The notes: a model not told the origin generated them from the sequence alone. DNA of 10,544 bases from JANNAV01 sp031384695 (GCA_031384695.1 JANNAV010000314.1:1-10544), one strand, 5' to 3'. Numbered from the stretch's first letter, positions 1-7,242 are shown. Numbers and translations are program-made.

Positions 1-840
1 CTGATACCAGCTTTTGGCCACCGGATGGCGAAACAGGCCCCAAAGCCAGACATCCTCGATCTGCTCCAGCCAGCCCTTCACCCGTGGCGAAAACCCGGCA
101 AAGGCCAGCCGCAACTCCATCGGATCATCGCGAAAAGACCAGCCCTCCTCGGCCCAGCGGTTGCGCTCTTCCACCGCCACGATGTTGCGCAGCGTGCCTC
201 CCCGCAACGGATAGCTCACCAGATGCCGCCCCGCCCCCATATGCACCTCGGCCACCGGGCTGATACCCGGCTCGCCCGCGATGGTGGCGCGCCAGGCAAC
301 CTGCCGGGTGAAAAAGGGCGCCACCATGCCGTTCAGCGCCGCACGGGTTTGCGAATTCAACCCATCCGCCCCGATCAGCAGCGCAGGCGTCATCTCGTCA
401 CCCTGATCGGTGGTGATACGCGGGCGCGGGCCCGACAGATCCACCGCCACCACCCGCTGCAACAGGCGGATATCCACCCCGGCGGCGCGCGCGCCCTCAG
501 CCAGCAGATCAATCAGATCGGCGCGGTGCAGAAAATGATAGCTTTGCCCCGGGCGCAGCCGCGCAAGATCCAGCCGGACCACCTGATCGCCGCTGCGCCC
601 GTCGCAAAGCTGCACCGCCTGCCCGCGCATCGAGGCGCTGTCGAGTGCAGCACCCAGCCCCAACGCCCGCAGCACCACCGCGCCATTGGGCGATATCTGC
701 AACCCCGCGCCCACCTCGCGGATGGCGTCCGCCTGTTCCAGCAAGGTCACCTGCGCGCCTTTCAGCGCCAGCGCCCGCGCCACCGCAAGCCCCGCCACTC
801 CGGCGCCAAGAACAGTGATCGCTTGCCCCGCCAGCGCCAT
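1..840 (-). CDS. FAD-dependent monooxygenase, N-terminal part (cut by window edge)
   Basis: Class A flavoprotein hydroxylase of the UbiH / salicylate-hydroxylase type, which uses NAD(P)H, O2 and FAD to hydroxylate an aromatic or related substrate. An open frame runs from the ATG at 840 to the window edge, giving 280 residues of an expected 380-400. Seen in it: the Rossmann FAD motif GAGVAGL (residues 12-18) with an acidic ribose-binding residue in LLEQ (about E35), GAGLQISPNG (44-53), the LHRADLIDLL segment with R106, and the second FAD motif LIGADGLNSQTR (155-166). The substrate cannot be read from sequence; ubiquinone synthesis and aromatic catabolism are both possible. The start is chosen from the FAD motif spacing and a G-rich stretch about 6 nt upstream; an in-frame TTG lies 12 nt further up. 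It follows dksA on the same strand but is separated from it by a terminator. Confidence 0.9.
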   Translation of the reverse strand, partial: MALAGQAITVLGAGVAGLAVARALALKGAQVTLLEQADAIREVGAGLQISPNGAVVLRALGLGAALDSASMRGQAVQLCDGRSGDQVVRLDLARLRPGQSYHFLHRADLIDLLAEGARAAGVDIRLLQRVVAVDLSGPRPRITTDQGDEMTPALLIGADGLNSQTRAALNGMVAPFFTRQVAWRATIAGEPGISPVAEVHMGAGRHLVSYPLRGGTLRNIVAVEERNRWAEEGWSFRDDPMELRLAFAGFSPRVKGWLEQIEDVWLWGLFRHPVAKSWYQ

Positions 841-861
841 CGCAGCCCCCAAACCCAACCG

Positions 862-893
862 AAAAAAGTAACGCCGGGCTCATTGGCCCGGCG
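862..893 (-). terminator. Rho-independent terminator after dksA
   Basis: Perfect 8-bp inverted repeat, cgccgggc (872-879) and gcccggcg (886-893), with a 6-nt loop. Read on the minus strand it is followed by TTAC and then six T residues (862-867). It lies downstream of dksA and only about 22 nt before the start of the monooxygenase, so it should end most dksA transcripts or act as an attenuator between the two genes. On the plus strand no T-run follows, so it is one-directional. Confidence 0.8.
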
Positions 894-945
894 CTGACTG
901 TCGGTCTGCCGGCTCTGCGATGCAAGCCCGGCGAAAGCCTTTCGG

Positions 946-997
946 CGCGCCTGCGCTTACTCGTCGCGCCTGCGCTTACTCGTCGCGGCTTACTCGT
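946..997. repeat. 19-bp tandem repeat at the dksA 3' end
   Basis: Two perfect adjacent copies of a 19-bp unit, cgcgcctgcgcttactcgt (946-964 and 965-983), followed by a shortened third copy (984-997) that keeps cgcg and gcttactcgt. The third copy contains the dksA stop codon and its last codons. On the minus strand the codons for the terminal Asp-Glu and the stop therefore recur twice more after the real stop, in changed frames. This looks like local slippage or tandem duplication of the gene end. Confidence 0.9.
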
Positions 998-1412
998 CGC
1001 GGTGAACCTTCTCGCGCCGCTCGTGCTTTTCCTGCGATTCCAGCGTCATCACCGCAATCGGGCGGGCGTCCAGACGCTTGAGGCTGATCGGCTCGCCGGT
1101 GGATTCGCAATAGCCGAAATCGCCGCTGTCGATCCGGCGCAGTGCTGCATCAATTTTTGAGACCAGCTTGCGCTGACGATCCCGCGTGCGCAACTCCAGC
1201 GCCCGGTCGGTTTCCTCGGACGCGCGGTCGGCGATATCGGGCACGTTGCGCCCCGAGTCTTGCAGATTGTCGATGGTCTCGGCGCTCTGGTGCAGCAGTT
1301 CCTGCTTCCACACCAGCAGTTTGCGGCGAAAGTATTCAAGCTGCCGGTCATTCATGAACGGCTCGTCTTCGGCAGGACGATAATCGTCTGGCAGGAACGT
1401 TTCGGCTTTCAT
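990..1412 (-). CDS. dksA: DksA-family RNA polymerase secondary-channel regulator
   Basis: Transcription factor that binds in the RNA polymerase secondary channel and, with ppGpp, resets rRNA and amino-acid promoters. 140 residues, normal for the family. A long helical N-terminal part includes the coiled-coil tip PDIADRA (58-64); D59, D62 and A64 match the E. coli tip residues D71, D74 and A76. The C-terminal zinc-finger region starts FGYCESTGEPIS (99-110), but only C102 of the four cysteines remains; the other three positions read T105, T123 and S126, so it cannot bind zinc by the Cys4 scheme. I recall a similar single-cysteine DksA in Rhodobacter sphaeroides. The ATG at 1412 is preceded by GGAGAG at 7-nt spacing; an upstream in-frame TTG would place that site inside the gene. 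A terminator follows at 862-893. Confidence 0.95.
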   Translation of the reverse strand: MKAETFLPDDYRPAEDEPFMNDRQLEYFRRKLLVWKQELLHQSAETIDNLQDSGRNVPDIADRASEETDRALELRTRDRQRKLVSKIDAALRRIDSGDFGYCESTGEPISLKRLDARPIAVMTLESQEKHERREKVHRDE

Positions 1413-1508
1413 CGCTGCACTCTCCAACTCGACGTTCCAGTTGCCTGCCAGTTACCCGAACGCGCCACATACTGGCCACCGGGTCCGGCGCACTGTTGTC
1501 AGGCGGTG

Positions 1509-1536
1509 ATTTAGCCCAACTGCCGCACATTGTCAC
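1509..1536 (-). promoter_or_regulatory. Candidate dksA promoter
   Basis: On the minus strand, GTGACA (1531-1536; five of six matches to the sigma-70 -35 consensus) is followed after 16 nt by CTAAAT (1509-1514; three of six). The predicted transcript would begin near 1500, giving a leader of about 90 nt before the dksA ATG. Visual match only. Confidence 0.35.
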
Positions 1537-1542
1537 TAGCGG

Positions 1543-1570
1543 TTGCGAGAAAATTCATGGCCGGTTAATG
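1543..1570 (+). promoter_or_regulatory. Weak candidate promoter for the MoxR gene
   Basis: TTGCGA (1543-1548) and TTAATG (1565-1570), or TAATGT one base later, are 16-17 nt apart, just upstream of the ATG at 1606 and divergent from the dksA promoter. The match to consensus is poor, so this is only a pointer to where the promoter should be. Confidence 0.2.
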
Positions 1571-1605
1571 TGGCCGGGCCCAAACCTCACCACATTGAGT
1601 TGACA

Positions 1606-2445
<840 letters not shown>

Positions 2446-2704
2446 GCGTTTTCGCCGAATCGGCCGCAATTGCTTGGGTTTAGCCACAGTCTCGACATAA
2501 TTCATTCACGGAATACCAATTTTAGAAATCTATTGAAATATTACGTGATATGGTCGGGGAAAATCTGGCGTATCAGGGCGGCCCGGCGTCCATAGGTTGA
2601 TTGCCGGATGGTTCGAAAAATCCAAAGATTGACACAAGCATGCCGCGTTATGAACACTCATGGCCTGTTGTCTCGACCCTTGAGAAACCTTGCTTCAAGA
2701 CTGG
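2446..2704. other. Gene-free stretch with an AT-rich block
   Basis: No supported gene. Just after the MoxR stop there is a small hairpin (GGCG-TTTT-CGCC, 2445-2456) with no T-run, so it is not a convincing terminator. Positions 2490-2555 are clearly AT-rich against GC-rich surroundings, with runs such as attttagaaatctattgaaa. A consensus -35 hexamer TTGACA lies at 2629-2634, but the nearest -10-like hexamer, TATGAA (2649-2654), is at only 14 nt. The composition suits a promoter region for the structured stretch that follows. Confidence 0.4.
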
Positions 2705-3135
2705 TTAACTTGGTGCAAAGGCCCGCTGCAATCTGGCCCGGAACCTGCAAATTGCGGGGCCGCGGGCGGGGTTGCGGGCTGGTGATCCCGGCGCTTGCCG
2801 TTGTTGGATCCCGTCCGGGCTTTTGAACTGCCGACGCATCACTGCGGTGCGGCGGCAACCGGCCGGGGGGCAAGACCACAAGGAACCGGGGCAACAGCGC
2901 GATGGGGGTCGCACTGAACCCCGGATATGGAACGGCCGCCTTGCGGCATCAACGGGTGGGGAACCCGTCCGGTGCCAAAGGGCTGCGGAACCAAAGCATG
3001 ACGGCAAGGTGCGCTTTGCCCAGGCTTGGTCATTGGTTTCGGGGTGGATGCGGGGGCATCCGCCCCGGGGCGACCAACGGGGCGCAGGGCAAAGAACCGG
3101 CATGTTGACGTGCAACAGGGGGCGCCTGCCCCTCG
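2705..3135 (+). ncRNA. Candidate structured RNA or long leader (unidentified)
   Basis: The stretch holds several strong inverted repeats in a row. At 2830-2856, 10 pairs around a 5-nt loop with one mismatch. At 2886-2924, CCGGGG pairs with CCCCGG and encloses GCGA/TCGC. At 2935-2947, GCCGC-CTT-GCGGC. At 2952-2968, ACGGGT-GGGGA-ACCCGT. At 3014-3094, a nested structure: CTTTGCCC (3014-3021) with GGGCAAAG (3087-3094), inside it TTGGTC (3026-3031) with GACCAA (3072-3077), and inside that an 11-bp stem (3041-3051 with 3056-3066, one G-U) capped by a GGGG loop. A GGGGGC/GCCCCT hairpin lies at 3118-3133. I checked it mentally against RNase P RNA, tmRNA, SRP RNA and the TPP and cobalamin riboswitches and found none of their signature motifs. 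It may be the 5' leader of the lipoprotein gene at 3163 or a separate RNA. High GC makes chance hairpins easier; strand and ends are guesses. Confidence 0.4.
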
Positions 3136-3162
3136 TAACCCTAGAAAAAGAGCTGCCAAGCC

Positions 3163-4533
3163 ATGCGCCTTTTGCCTTTACTCGCCTTGTGTGCGCTGGC
3201 CGCCTGTGCGCCCGCGCAACAAGCTCAGGTGACCAAAAGCTATCCTGATCCAAACGTCGGCGGCCTCAGCCTGCCCGCGGCCCAAGGCTTCGCTGCGGTC
3301 CGGTCCTCTGTGCCCGGCCGCTCCAACGCCGAGTTGGCGAAAGACTTCCTCGATCTTGAATTTCGCATGGAAAGCGGGCGCTCCCTGCCCGCGATCAGCC
3401 GCTTTCTGGGCCCGATCACTGTGGCCCTCTCCGGCGATGTCCCTGCCACTGCCCCGGCCGAACTTTCGCGCCTGATCACCCGCTTTCGTGGCGAGGCAGG
3501 CCTTGATGTCAGCGCCGCCACCGGTGCCAACGCTGCGATCATCATTGATTTTCAACCCCGCGCGCAGTTGCAGCGCGCCGTGCCGACGGCGGCCTGTTTC
3601 GTGGTGCCGGGCGTGCGCTCATTTGCCGAATACAAGGCAAAACGCGGCACATCGGCGGTTGACTGGACCTTGCTCAGCCACCGCGAGCATGTGGCGATTC
3701 TGGTGCCCTCGGACACCAGCCCGCAAGAATTGCGCGATTGCCTGAACGAGGAACTGGCGCAGGCGATGGGCCCGCTGAACGATCTGTACCGCCTGCCGGA
3801 TTCCGTGTTCAACGACGATAACTTCAATTCCGTCCTCACCGGTTTCGATATGCTGATGCTGAAACTGCATTACGCGCCCGAAATCCGCAACGGCATGAAC
3901 GAGGCCGAGGCGGCCAAGTACCTTCCCGCCCTGCTGTCGCGGCTGAATCCGGCGGGGGATGCCATCGCCGGGGCGGCCAAACACCTGTCGCCGCGCGCGT
4001 GGATTTCCGCCGTCGAGGCGGCATTCGGCCCACGCGGAGCGGCGGCAAGCCGCCGTGCGGCGGCCGACCGCATGGTGACGATCGCCATGGCCCAGGGGTG
4101 GAACGACGCGCGGATGGCGTTCAGCTATTACGCCGTCGGGCGCACCAATGTCGCGAACGATCCGCAAGCGGCGGTTCGGGCCTTTGCGGCGGCCGGCAAG
4201 ATTTACCGCACCATCCCGGGGGCTGCCATCCACGGCGCGCATGTTGACATGCAGCTTGCGGCCATCGCCCTGTCCTCTGGCCAGAATGAACAGGTGCTGG
4301 GCTTTGCCGACCGTGCCATTCCGGTGGTCAGGCAGGCAGGCAACGCGGCGCTGCTGGCCACCCTGATGCTGATCAAGGCCGAGGCGTTGGAGAATTTGGG
4401 CCAAAGTGCCGCGGCACGGGCGCTCAGGCTCGACAGTCTGGGATGGGCGCGCTATGGCTTTGGCGCGGAATATCAGGTGCGGGCGCGGATGTCGGAAATC
4501 GCCGCTCTGGGTGCGCGCGGACGCCGGGGATAA
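3163..4533 (+). CDS. DUF2927-type lipoprotein
   Basis: 456-residue predicted lipoprotein; the molecular function is unknown. A short hydrophobic signal ends in the lipobox LAAC with C15, followed by AP, so it should be cut by signal peptidase II and anchored in the envelope. Residues of about 60-250 resemble DUF2927: CLNEELAQAMGPLND (193-207), then SVFNDDNF (214-221) and LTGFDMLMLKLHY (225-237). The layout recalls a zinc-metallopeptidase helix (HExxH, then G, N/D and S), but the first histidine is glutamate here (EELAQ), so it is probably not an active protease. The alanine-rich C-terminal half looks helical and TPR-like (inference). The ATG at 3163 is fixed by the signal peptide; the upstream AAGAG lies 12 nt away, a weak ribosome site. 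It heads the run to the 56-aa protein, VWA and M48 genes. Confidence 0.85.
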   Translation: MRLLPLLALCALAACAPAQQAQVTKSYPDPNVGGLSLPAAQGFAAVRSSVPGRSNAELAKDFLDLEFRMESGRSLPAISRFLGPITVALSGDVPATAPAELSRLITRFRGEAGLDVSAATGANAAIIIDFQPRAQLQRAVPTAACFVVPGVRSFAEYKAKRGTSAVDWTLLSHREHVAILVPSDTSPQELRDCLNEELAQAMGPLNDLYRLPDSVFNDDNFNSVLTGFDMLMLKLHYAPEIRNGMNEAEAAKYLPALLSRLNPAGDAIAGAAKHLSPRAWISAVEAAFGPRGAAASRRAAADRMVTIAMAQGWNDARMAFSYYAVGRTNVANDPQAAVRAFAAAGKIYRTIPGAAIHGAHVDMQLAAIALSSGQNEQVLGFADRAIPVVRQAGNAALLATLMLIKAEALENLGQSAAARALRLDSLGWARYGFGAEYQVRARMSEIAALGARGRRG

Positions 4534-4561
4534 GGGGCGCGGGGGGGATAAGGGGCGCGGG
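4526..4561. repeat. 18-bp tandem repeat over the DUF2927 gene stop codon
   Basis: Two perfect adjacent copies of an 18-bp unit, ggggataaggggcgcggg, at 4526-4543 and 4544-4561. The first copy carries the real stop codon (TAA at 4531-4533) and the second carries a duplicate in the same frame, because the unit is 18 nt long. The gene therefore has a backup stop 18 nt downstream. Like the dksA repeat, this is a duplication of a gene end. Confidence 0.9.
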
Positions 4562-4606
4562 TGCCAAGCCGCCAACCTTGTCTTGGTTTGGGCAGGGGAT
4601 GATCGG

Positions 4607-4777
4607 GTGCTGGTAATTGGCGGCTTTATTCTGGGGGCGGCAATCGGGGCGACCACGGCGCTGAGGCGCGGTGGCCGCAAGCTGGATGCGCTGCAATATG
4701 CCGCCGGTTTCGGCATCGCCTTCTGCCTTGTCGGCGTGTTCCTGACCATCTTTCTGGAACGGATGCTGGCGGGCTAG
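4607..4777 (+). CDS. Small two-helix membrane protein (56 aa)
   Basis: Short protein of unknown function, read from a GTG start at 4607. AGGGGA lies about 7 nt upstream, a good ribosome site. Residues 2-18 form a glycine- and alanine-rich hydrophobic segment (VIGGFILGAAIGATTA), a basic loop follows (LRRGGRKLD, 19-27), and residues 33-50 form a second hydrophobic helix ending before ERMLAG. Two membrane passes with a positive loop suggest both ends outside the cytoplasm. The frame is open much further upstream, but that part overlaps the lipoprotein gene and its repeats and reads as low-complexity basic sequence, so I do not include it. Its stop is 2 nt before the VWA gene start, so the two are very likely translated together. 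I vaguely recall similar Rhodobacterales proteins annotated as apolipoprotein acyltransferase; nothing here supports that reaction. Confidence 0.72.
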   Translation: MLVIGGFILGAAIGATTALRRGGRKLDALQYAAGFGIAFCLVGVFLTIFLERMLAG

Positions 4778-4779
4778 GC

Positions 4780-5961
4780 ATGTTTCTGCCCTTCTTCCAA
4801 AACCTTCGCACCCACGGCGTCCCCGTCACCCTGCGCGAGTTTCTGGGCTTTCTCGAAGCCATGGCGGCCGGGCTTGCCACCTATGATGTGACCGGGTTCT
4901 ACTATCTCGCCCGCGCCATCATGGTGAAGGACGAACGCCATCTGGACCGGTTCGACCGCGCCTTTGGTGAAAGTTTCCAAGGGCTTGAAGACATTTCCGA
5001 GGCGCAGGTTTTGCAGGCCCTCGATCTGCCGCAGGCATGGCTGGAACGTCTGGCCGAAAAGCACCTGACCGCCGAAGAGCGCGCCGCAATCGCGGCCCTT
5101 GGCGGGTTCGACAAATTGATGCAGGCATTGCGCGCCCGCCTTGCCGACCAGAAATCCCGCCATCAGGGCGGCAACAAATGGATAGGCACCGCAGGCACCA
5201 GCCCTTTCGGCGCCTACGGCTACAACCCCGAAGGCGTGCGCATCGGCCAGCCCGAAAGCCGCCACCAGCGCGCGGTCAAGGTCTGGGACAAGCGCGAGTT
5301 CCGCAATCTGGATGACACGGTGGCGCTTGGCACCCGCAACATCAAGGTGGCGCTGCGCCGGTTGCGGAAATGGGCCCGCGAGGGGGCGGCGGACGAGTTG
5401 GATCTTGACGGCACCATCCGCGCCACCGCCGAACATGGCTGGCTTGACGTGCAACTGCGCCCCGAACGCCGCAACGCGGTGAAGGTGCTGCTGTTTCTCG
5501 ATGTCGGCGGCTCGATGGACCCCTATATCAAGGTGATGGAGGAACTGTTTTCGGCCGCGCGGTCCGAATTCCGCCACCTCAAGCCGTTCTACTTTCACAA
5601 CTGCCTTTATGAGGGCGTGTGGCGCGACAACGCCCGCCGATGGGATGCGCAAACCCCAACCATGGAAATCCTGCGCAGCTACGGCGCTGATTACAAATGC
5701 ATCTTCGTGGGTGACGCCACGATGAGCCCTTACGAGATCCTGCACCCCGGCGGTGCCAGCGAGCATTGGAACCCCGAGGCAGGGCAGGTCTGGCTGCACC
5801 GCGCCTGCCAGCAATGGCCAAACCATCTGTGGATCAACCCGGTGCCCGAAACGCATTGGGGCCAGACCCATTCGATCCGCCTGATCCGCGAGATTTTCGC
5901 GGGCGCCATGGTGCCGATGACGCTGGACGGCATCGCGCGCGGCATAAAGACGCTGCACTGA
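4780..5961 (+). CDS. CoxE-like VWA-domain protein
   Basis: 393-residue protein with a C-terminal von Willebrand factor A domain. Such proteins partner with MoxR ATPases and recruit them to clients by metal-dependent binding. The helical N-terminal part (1-125) is followed by a basic linker with GTAGTSPFGAYGYNP (136-150). The VWA core starts near 234: KVLLFLDVGGSMD (235-247) is the MIDAS motif, and FVGDATMSPYE (309-319) follows. The canonical DxSxS reads DVGGS, so the first MIDAS serine is glycine; I believe this is common in this subfamily. The ATG at 4780 is 2 nt after the preceding stop, and the Shine-Dalgarno is poor, which fits translational coupling. Its likely partner is the MoxR ATPase at 1606. 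Cytoplasmic: no signal or membrane helix seen. Confidence 0.9.
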   Translation: MFLPFFQNLRTHGVPVTLREFLGFLEAMAAGLATYDVTGFYYLARAIMVKDERHLDRFDRAFGESFQGLEDISEAQVLQALDLPQAWLERLAEKHLTAEERAAIAALGGFDKLMQALRARLADQKSRHQGGNKWIGTAGTSPFGAYGYNPEGVRIGQPESRHQRAVKVWDKREFRNLDDTVALGTRNIKVALRRLRKWAREGAADELDLDGTIRATAEHGWLDVQLRPERRNAVKVLLFLDVGGSMDPYIKVMEELFSAARSEFRHLKPFYFHNCLYEGVWRDNARRWDAQTPTMEILRSYGADYKCIFVGDATMSPYEILHPGGASEHWNPEAGQVWLHRACQQWPNHLWINPVPETHWGQTHSIRLIREIFAGAMVPMTLDGIARGIKTLH

Positions 5962-5996
5962 TTGCCCTTTGGCGTGTCATGCCCCATCTATTGTGC

Positions 5997-6695
5997 ATGT
6001 TGAAATTCACGCCCATCTTGCTCGCCATCGCCTACGCGCTGCTCAGCTATCATTTTTCGGCCTGGCGCACGAAAAAGATGCTCGACGCGCAATCCCGGCC
6101 GATCACTGATCCTGATATCACCCGGATGGCGGCACGGCTGGCCGCGGCGCTCGATCTGCCACGGATCAAGGTGCATGTGTTCGAGGTGGAGCCGGTAAAC
6201 GGGCTTGCGGCACCTGATGGGCGGATTTTCCTGACGCGCGGCTTTTTGAACCGCAAGGCGCAGGGCGATGTCAGTGTCGAGGAGTTGGCCTCGGTCATAG
6301 CGCACGAGTTGGGCCATGTGGCGCTGGGGCATGTGCGGCGGCGGATGATTGATTTCACCGGGCAGAACGCGGTGTTCGTGATGCTTTCGGCACTGCTGAA
6401 CCGCTTTTTGCCGGGTATCGGCGTGTGGATCGCCCGGGTGATTGCTTCGGCGGTGATGGCGCGCCTGTCGCGCCGCGACGAATTCGAGGCCGACGCCTAT
6501 GCCACCGCACTGATGATCAAGGCGGGCTTTGGCGCGGCACCGCAGAAAAGCCTGTTCACCAAGCTGGACGCCCTGACGAAAAACCCCGGCGCAGGCACCC
6601 CCGCATGGCTGCTCAGCCATCCCAGAACCGCCGACCGCATCGCCGCGATCGAGGCCAACGAGGCGCGCTGGCGGCAAGCTGCCATCAAATCATGA
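5997..6695 (+). CDS. M48-family membrane-anchored metallopeptidase
   Basis: 232-residue zinc metalloprotease of the M48 (HtpX/Ste24/BepA-like) family, associated with envelope or membrane protein quality control. Residues 4-19 form an N-terminal hydrophobic anchor (FTPILLAIAYALLSYH). The catalytic motif is HELGH (103-107: H103 and H107 bind zinc, E104 is catalytic), and the third zinc ligand is likely E162 in RRDEFEADAYA. The hydrophobic segment 122-155 may dip into the membrane. The C-terminal SHPRTADRIAAIE (207-219) is typical of the family. The start at 5997 matches the usual family N-terminus; an ATG at 5979 would add six residues, and neither has a clear ribosome site. It starts 35 nt after the VWA stop, so it is probably in the same operon. 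Its stop is 4 nt from the stop of the convergent PIN gene. Confidence 0.92.
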   Translation: MLKFTPILLAIAYALLSYHFSAWRTKKMLDAQSRPITDPDITRMAARLAAALDLPRIKVHVFEVEPVNGLAAPDGRIFLTRGFLNRKAQGDVSVEELASVIAHELGHVALGHVRRRMIDFTGQNAVFVMLSALLNRFLPGIGVWIARVIASAVMARLSRRDEFEADAYATALMIKAGFGAAPQKSLFTKLDALTKNPGAGTPAWLLSHPRTADRIAAIEANEARWRQAAIKS

Positions 6696-6699
6696 CGCC

Positions 6700-7242
6700 T
6701 CAGGCCAGAACCGCTTTGGCCAGTTTCGGCAGTTGCGCGCGTTTCAACAGGGATTTAAGCGCCAGCGGCCCGCCCGCAAGCCGCTCTGCCGTTGCATGAA
6801 CCTTTGCCACCACCTGCCCCACCGCCTCAGGATGATGCGACCAAAGCTGCCACAGGAACCCATCCGGGTCGCGGCGCTCAAGGCCCTCTTCCGCAAGCAC
6901 ATGGCGCGGAAAATCGCGCGCATTAAAGGTGACGATGCAATCGGCGTGCCCCGCCACCGCCACCGCCAGCACATGCACATCGTTGATATCCGGCAACAGC
7001 AACCGCGCCTCGATATCCGCCTGCTCCCGCACAAAGCCGCGCGGGAATGCGGCGCGCAGCAGCGCCGCCTCGCCCTCGGCCTGCACCCTCGCCACAGGCC
7101 CCAGCTTGGCCGTCGCCCGTACCCATTCGCCCAGGATACGCTCGGACCAAAGCGGTTGATAAAGCCCCGCCGCCGCCACCCCCAGCAATATTTCGCGCAA
7201 TACCGTCGGGAAGATCACGCAGGCATCCAGAACCGCTTTCAC
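6700..7242 (-). CDS. PIN-domain protein (VapC-like nuclease fold)
   Basis: 180-residue PIN-domain protein, a fold used by Mg-dependent ribonucleases including VapC toxins. Acidic positions expected in the active site are present: D6 in VLDACVI (4-10), E39 in ILGEW (36-40), D85 and D88 in LLPDINDVHVLAVA (82-95), and the end motif IVTFNARDF (103-111) with N107 and D110. It most resembles the PIN_3 group, often labelled a putative toxin. A basic extension (about 140-180) ends in KSLLKRAQLPKLAK. The start is GTG (7240-7242), whose bases overlap the TGA of rlmI as GTGA, so translation is probably coupled to rlmI. No antitoxin gene is seen on either side. It could be a housekeeping RNA-processing nuclease rather than a toxin. 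Confidence 0.85.
   Translation of the reverse strand: MKAVLDACVIFPTVLREILLGVAAAGLYQPLWSERILGEWVRATAKLGPVARVQAEGEAALLRAAFPRGFVREQADIEARLLLPDINDVHVLAVAVAGHADCIVTFNARDFPRHVLAEEGLERRDPDGFLWQLWSHHPEAVGQVVAKVHATAERLAGGPLALKSLLKRAQLPKLAKAVLA

Noticed and set aside
25..897. Long plus-strand open frame (290 codons)
   Set aside because: It is antisense to the FAD-monooxygenase, reads as Arg/His/Pro/Gln-rich low-complexity protein without any motif, and is a GC-driven shadow.
1543..1605. TTG start extending the MoxR protein by 21 residues
   Set aside because: The added residues do not resemble the family N-terminus, and the ATG at 1606 fits it well.
2629..2654. Promoter TTGACA with TATGAA
   Set aside because: The -35 is a perfect match, but 14-nt spacing is too short for a normal sigma-70 promoter, so it is only mentioned and not called.
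3118..3133. Hairpin before the lipoprotein gene as a terminator
   Set aside because: The stem is good, but the following bases (cgtaaccctag) contain no T-run.
2705..3253. Open frames on both strands over the structured region (158 and 182 codons)
   Set aside because: Both are rich in Arg, Pro, Gly, Cys and Trp with no motif, overlap the start of the lipoprotein gene, and lack ribosome sites. Absence of stops is expected at this GC content.
4774..5958. Minus-strand open frame (394 codons) opposite the VWA gene
   Set aside because: Antisense shadow of equal length; the plus-strand frame has the VWA motifs and the expected neighbours.
5979..5996. Upstream ATG for the M48 peptidase
   Set aside because: It would add six residues before the usual family start; neither site has a good ribosome site, so the family pattern decides, without certainty.
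6700..7242. Classical VapBC toxin-antitoxin pair
   Set aside because: The PIN protein is present but no small AbrB/RHH/Phd-like gene lies on either side; both neighbours are full-size enzymes.
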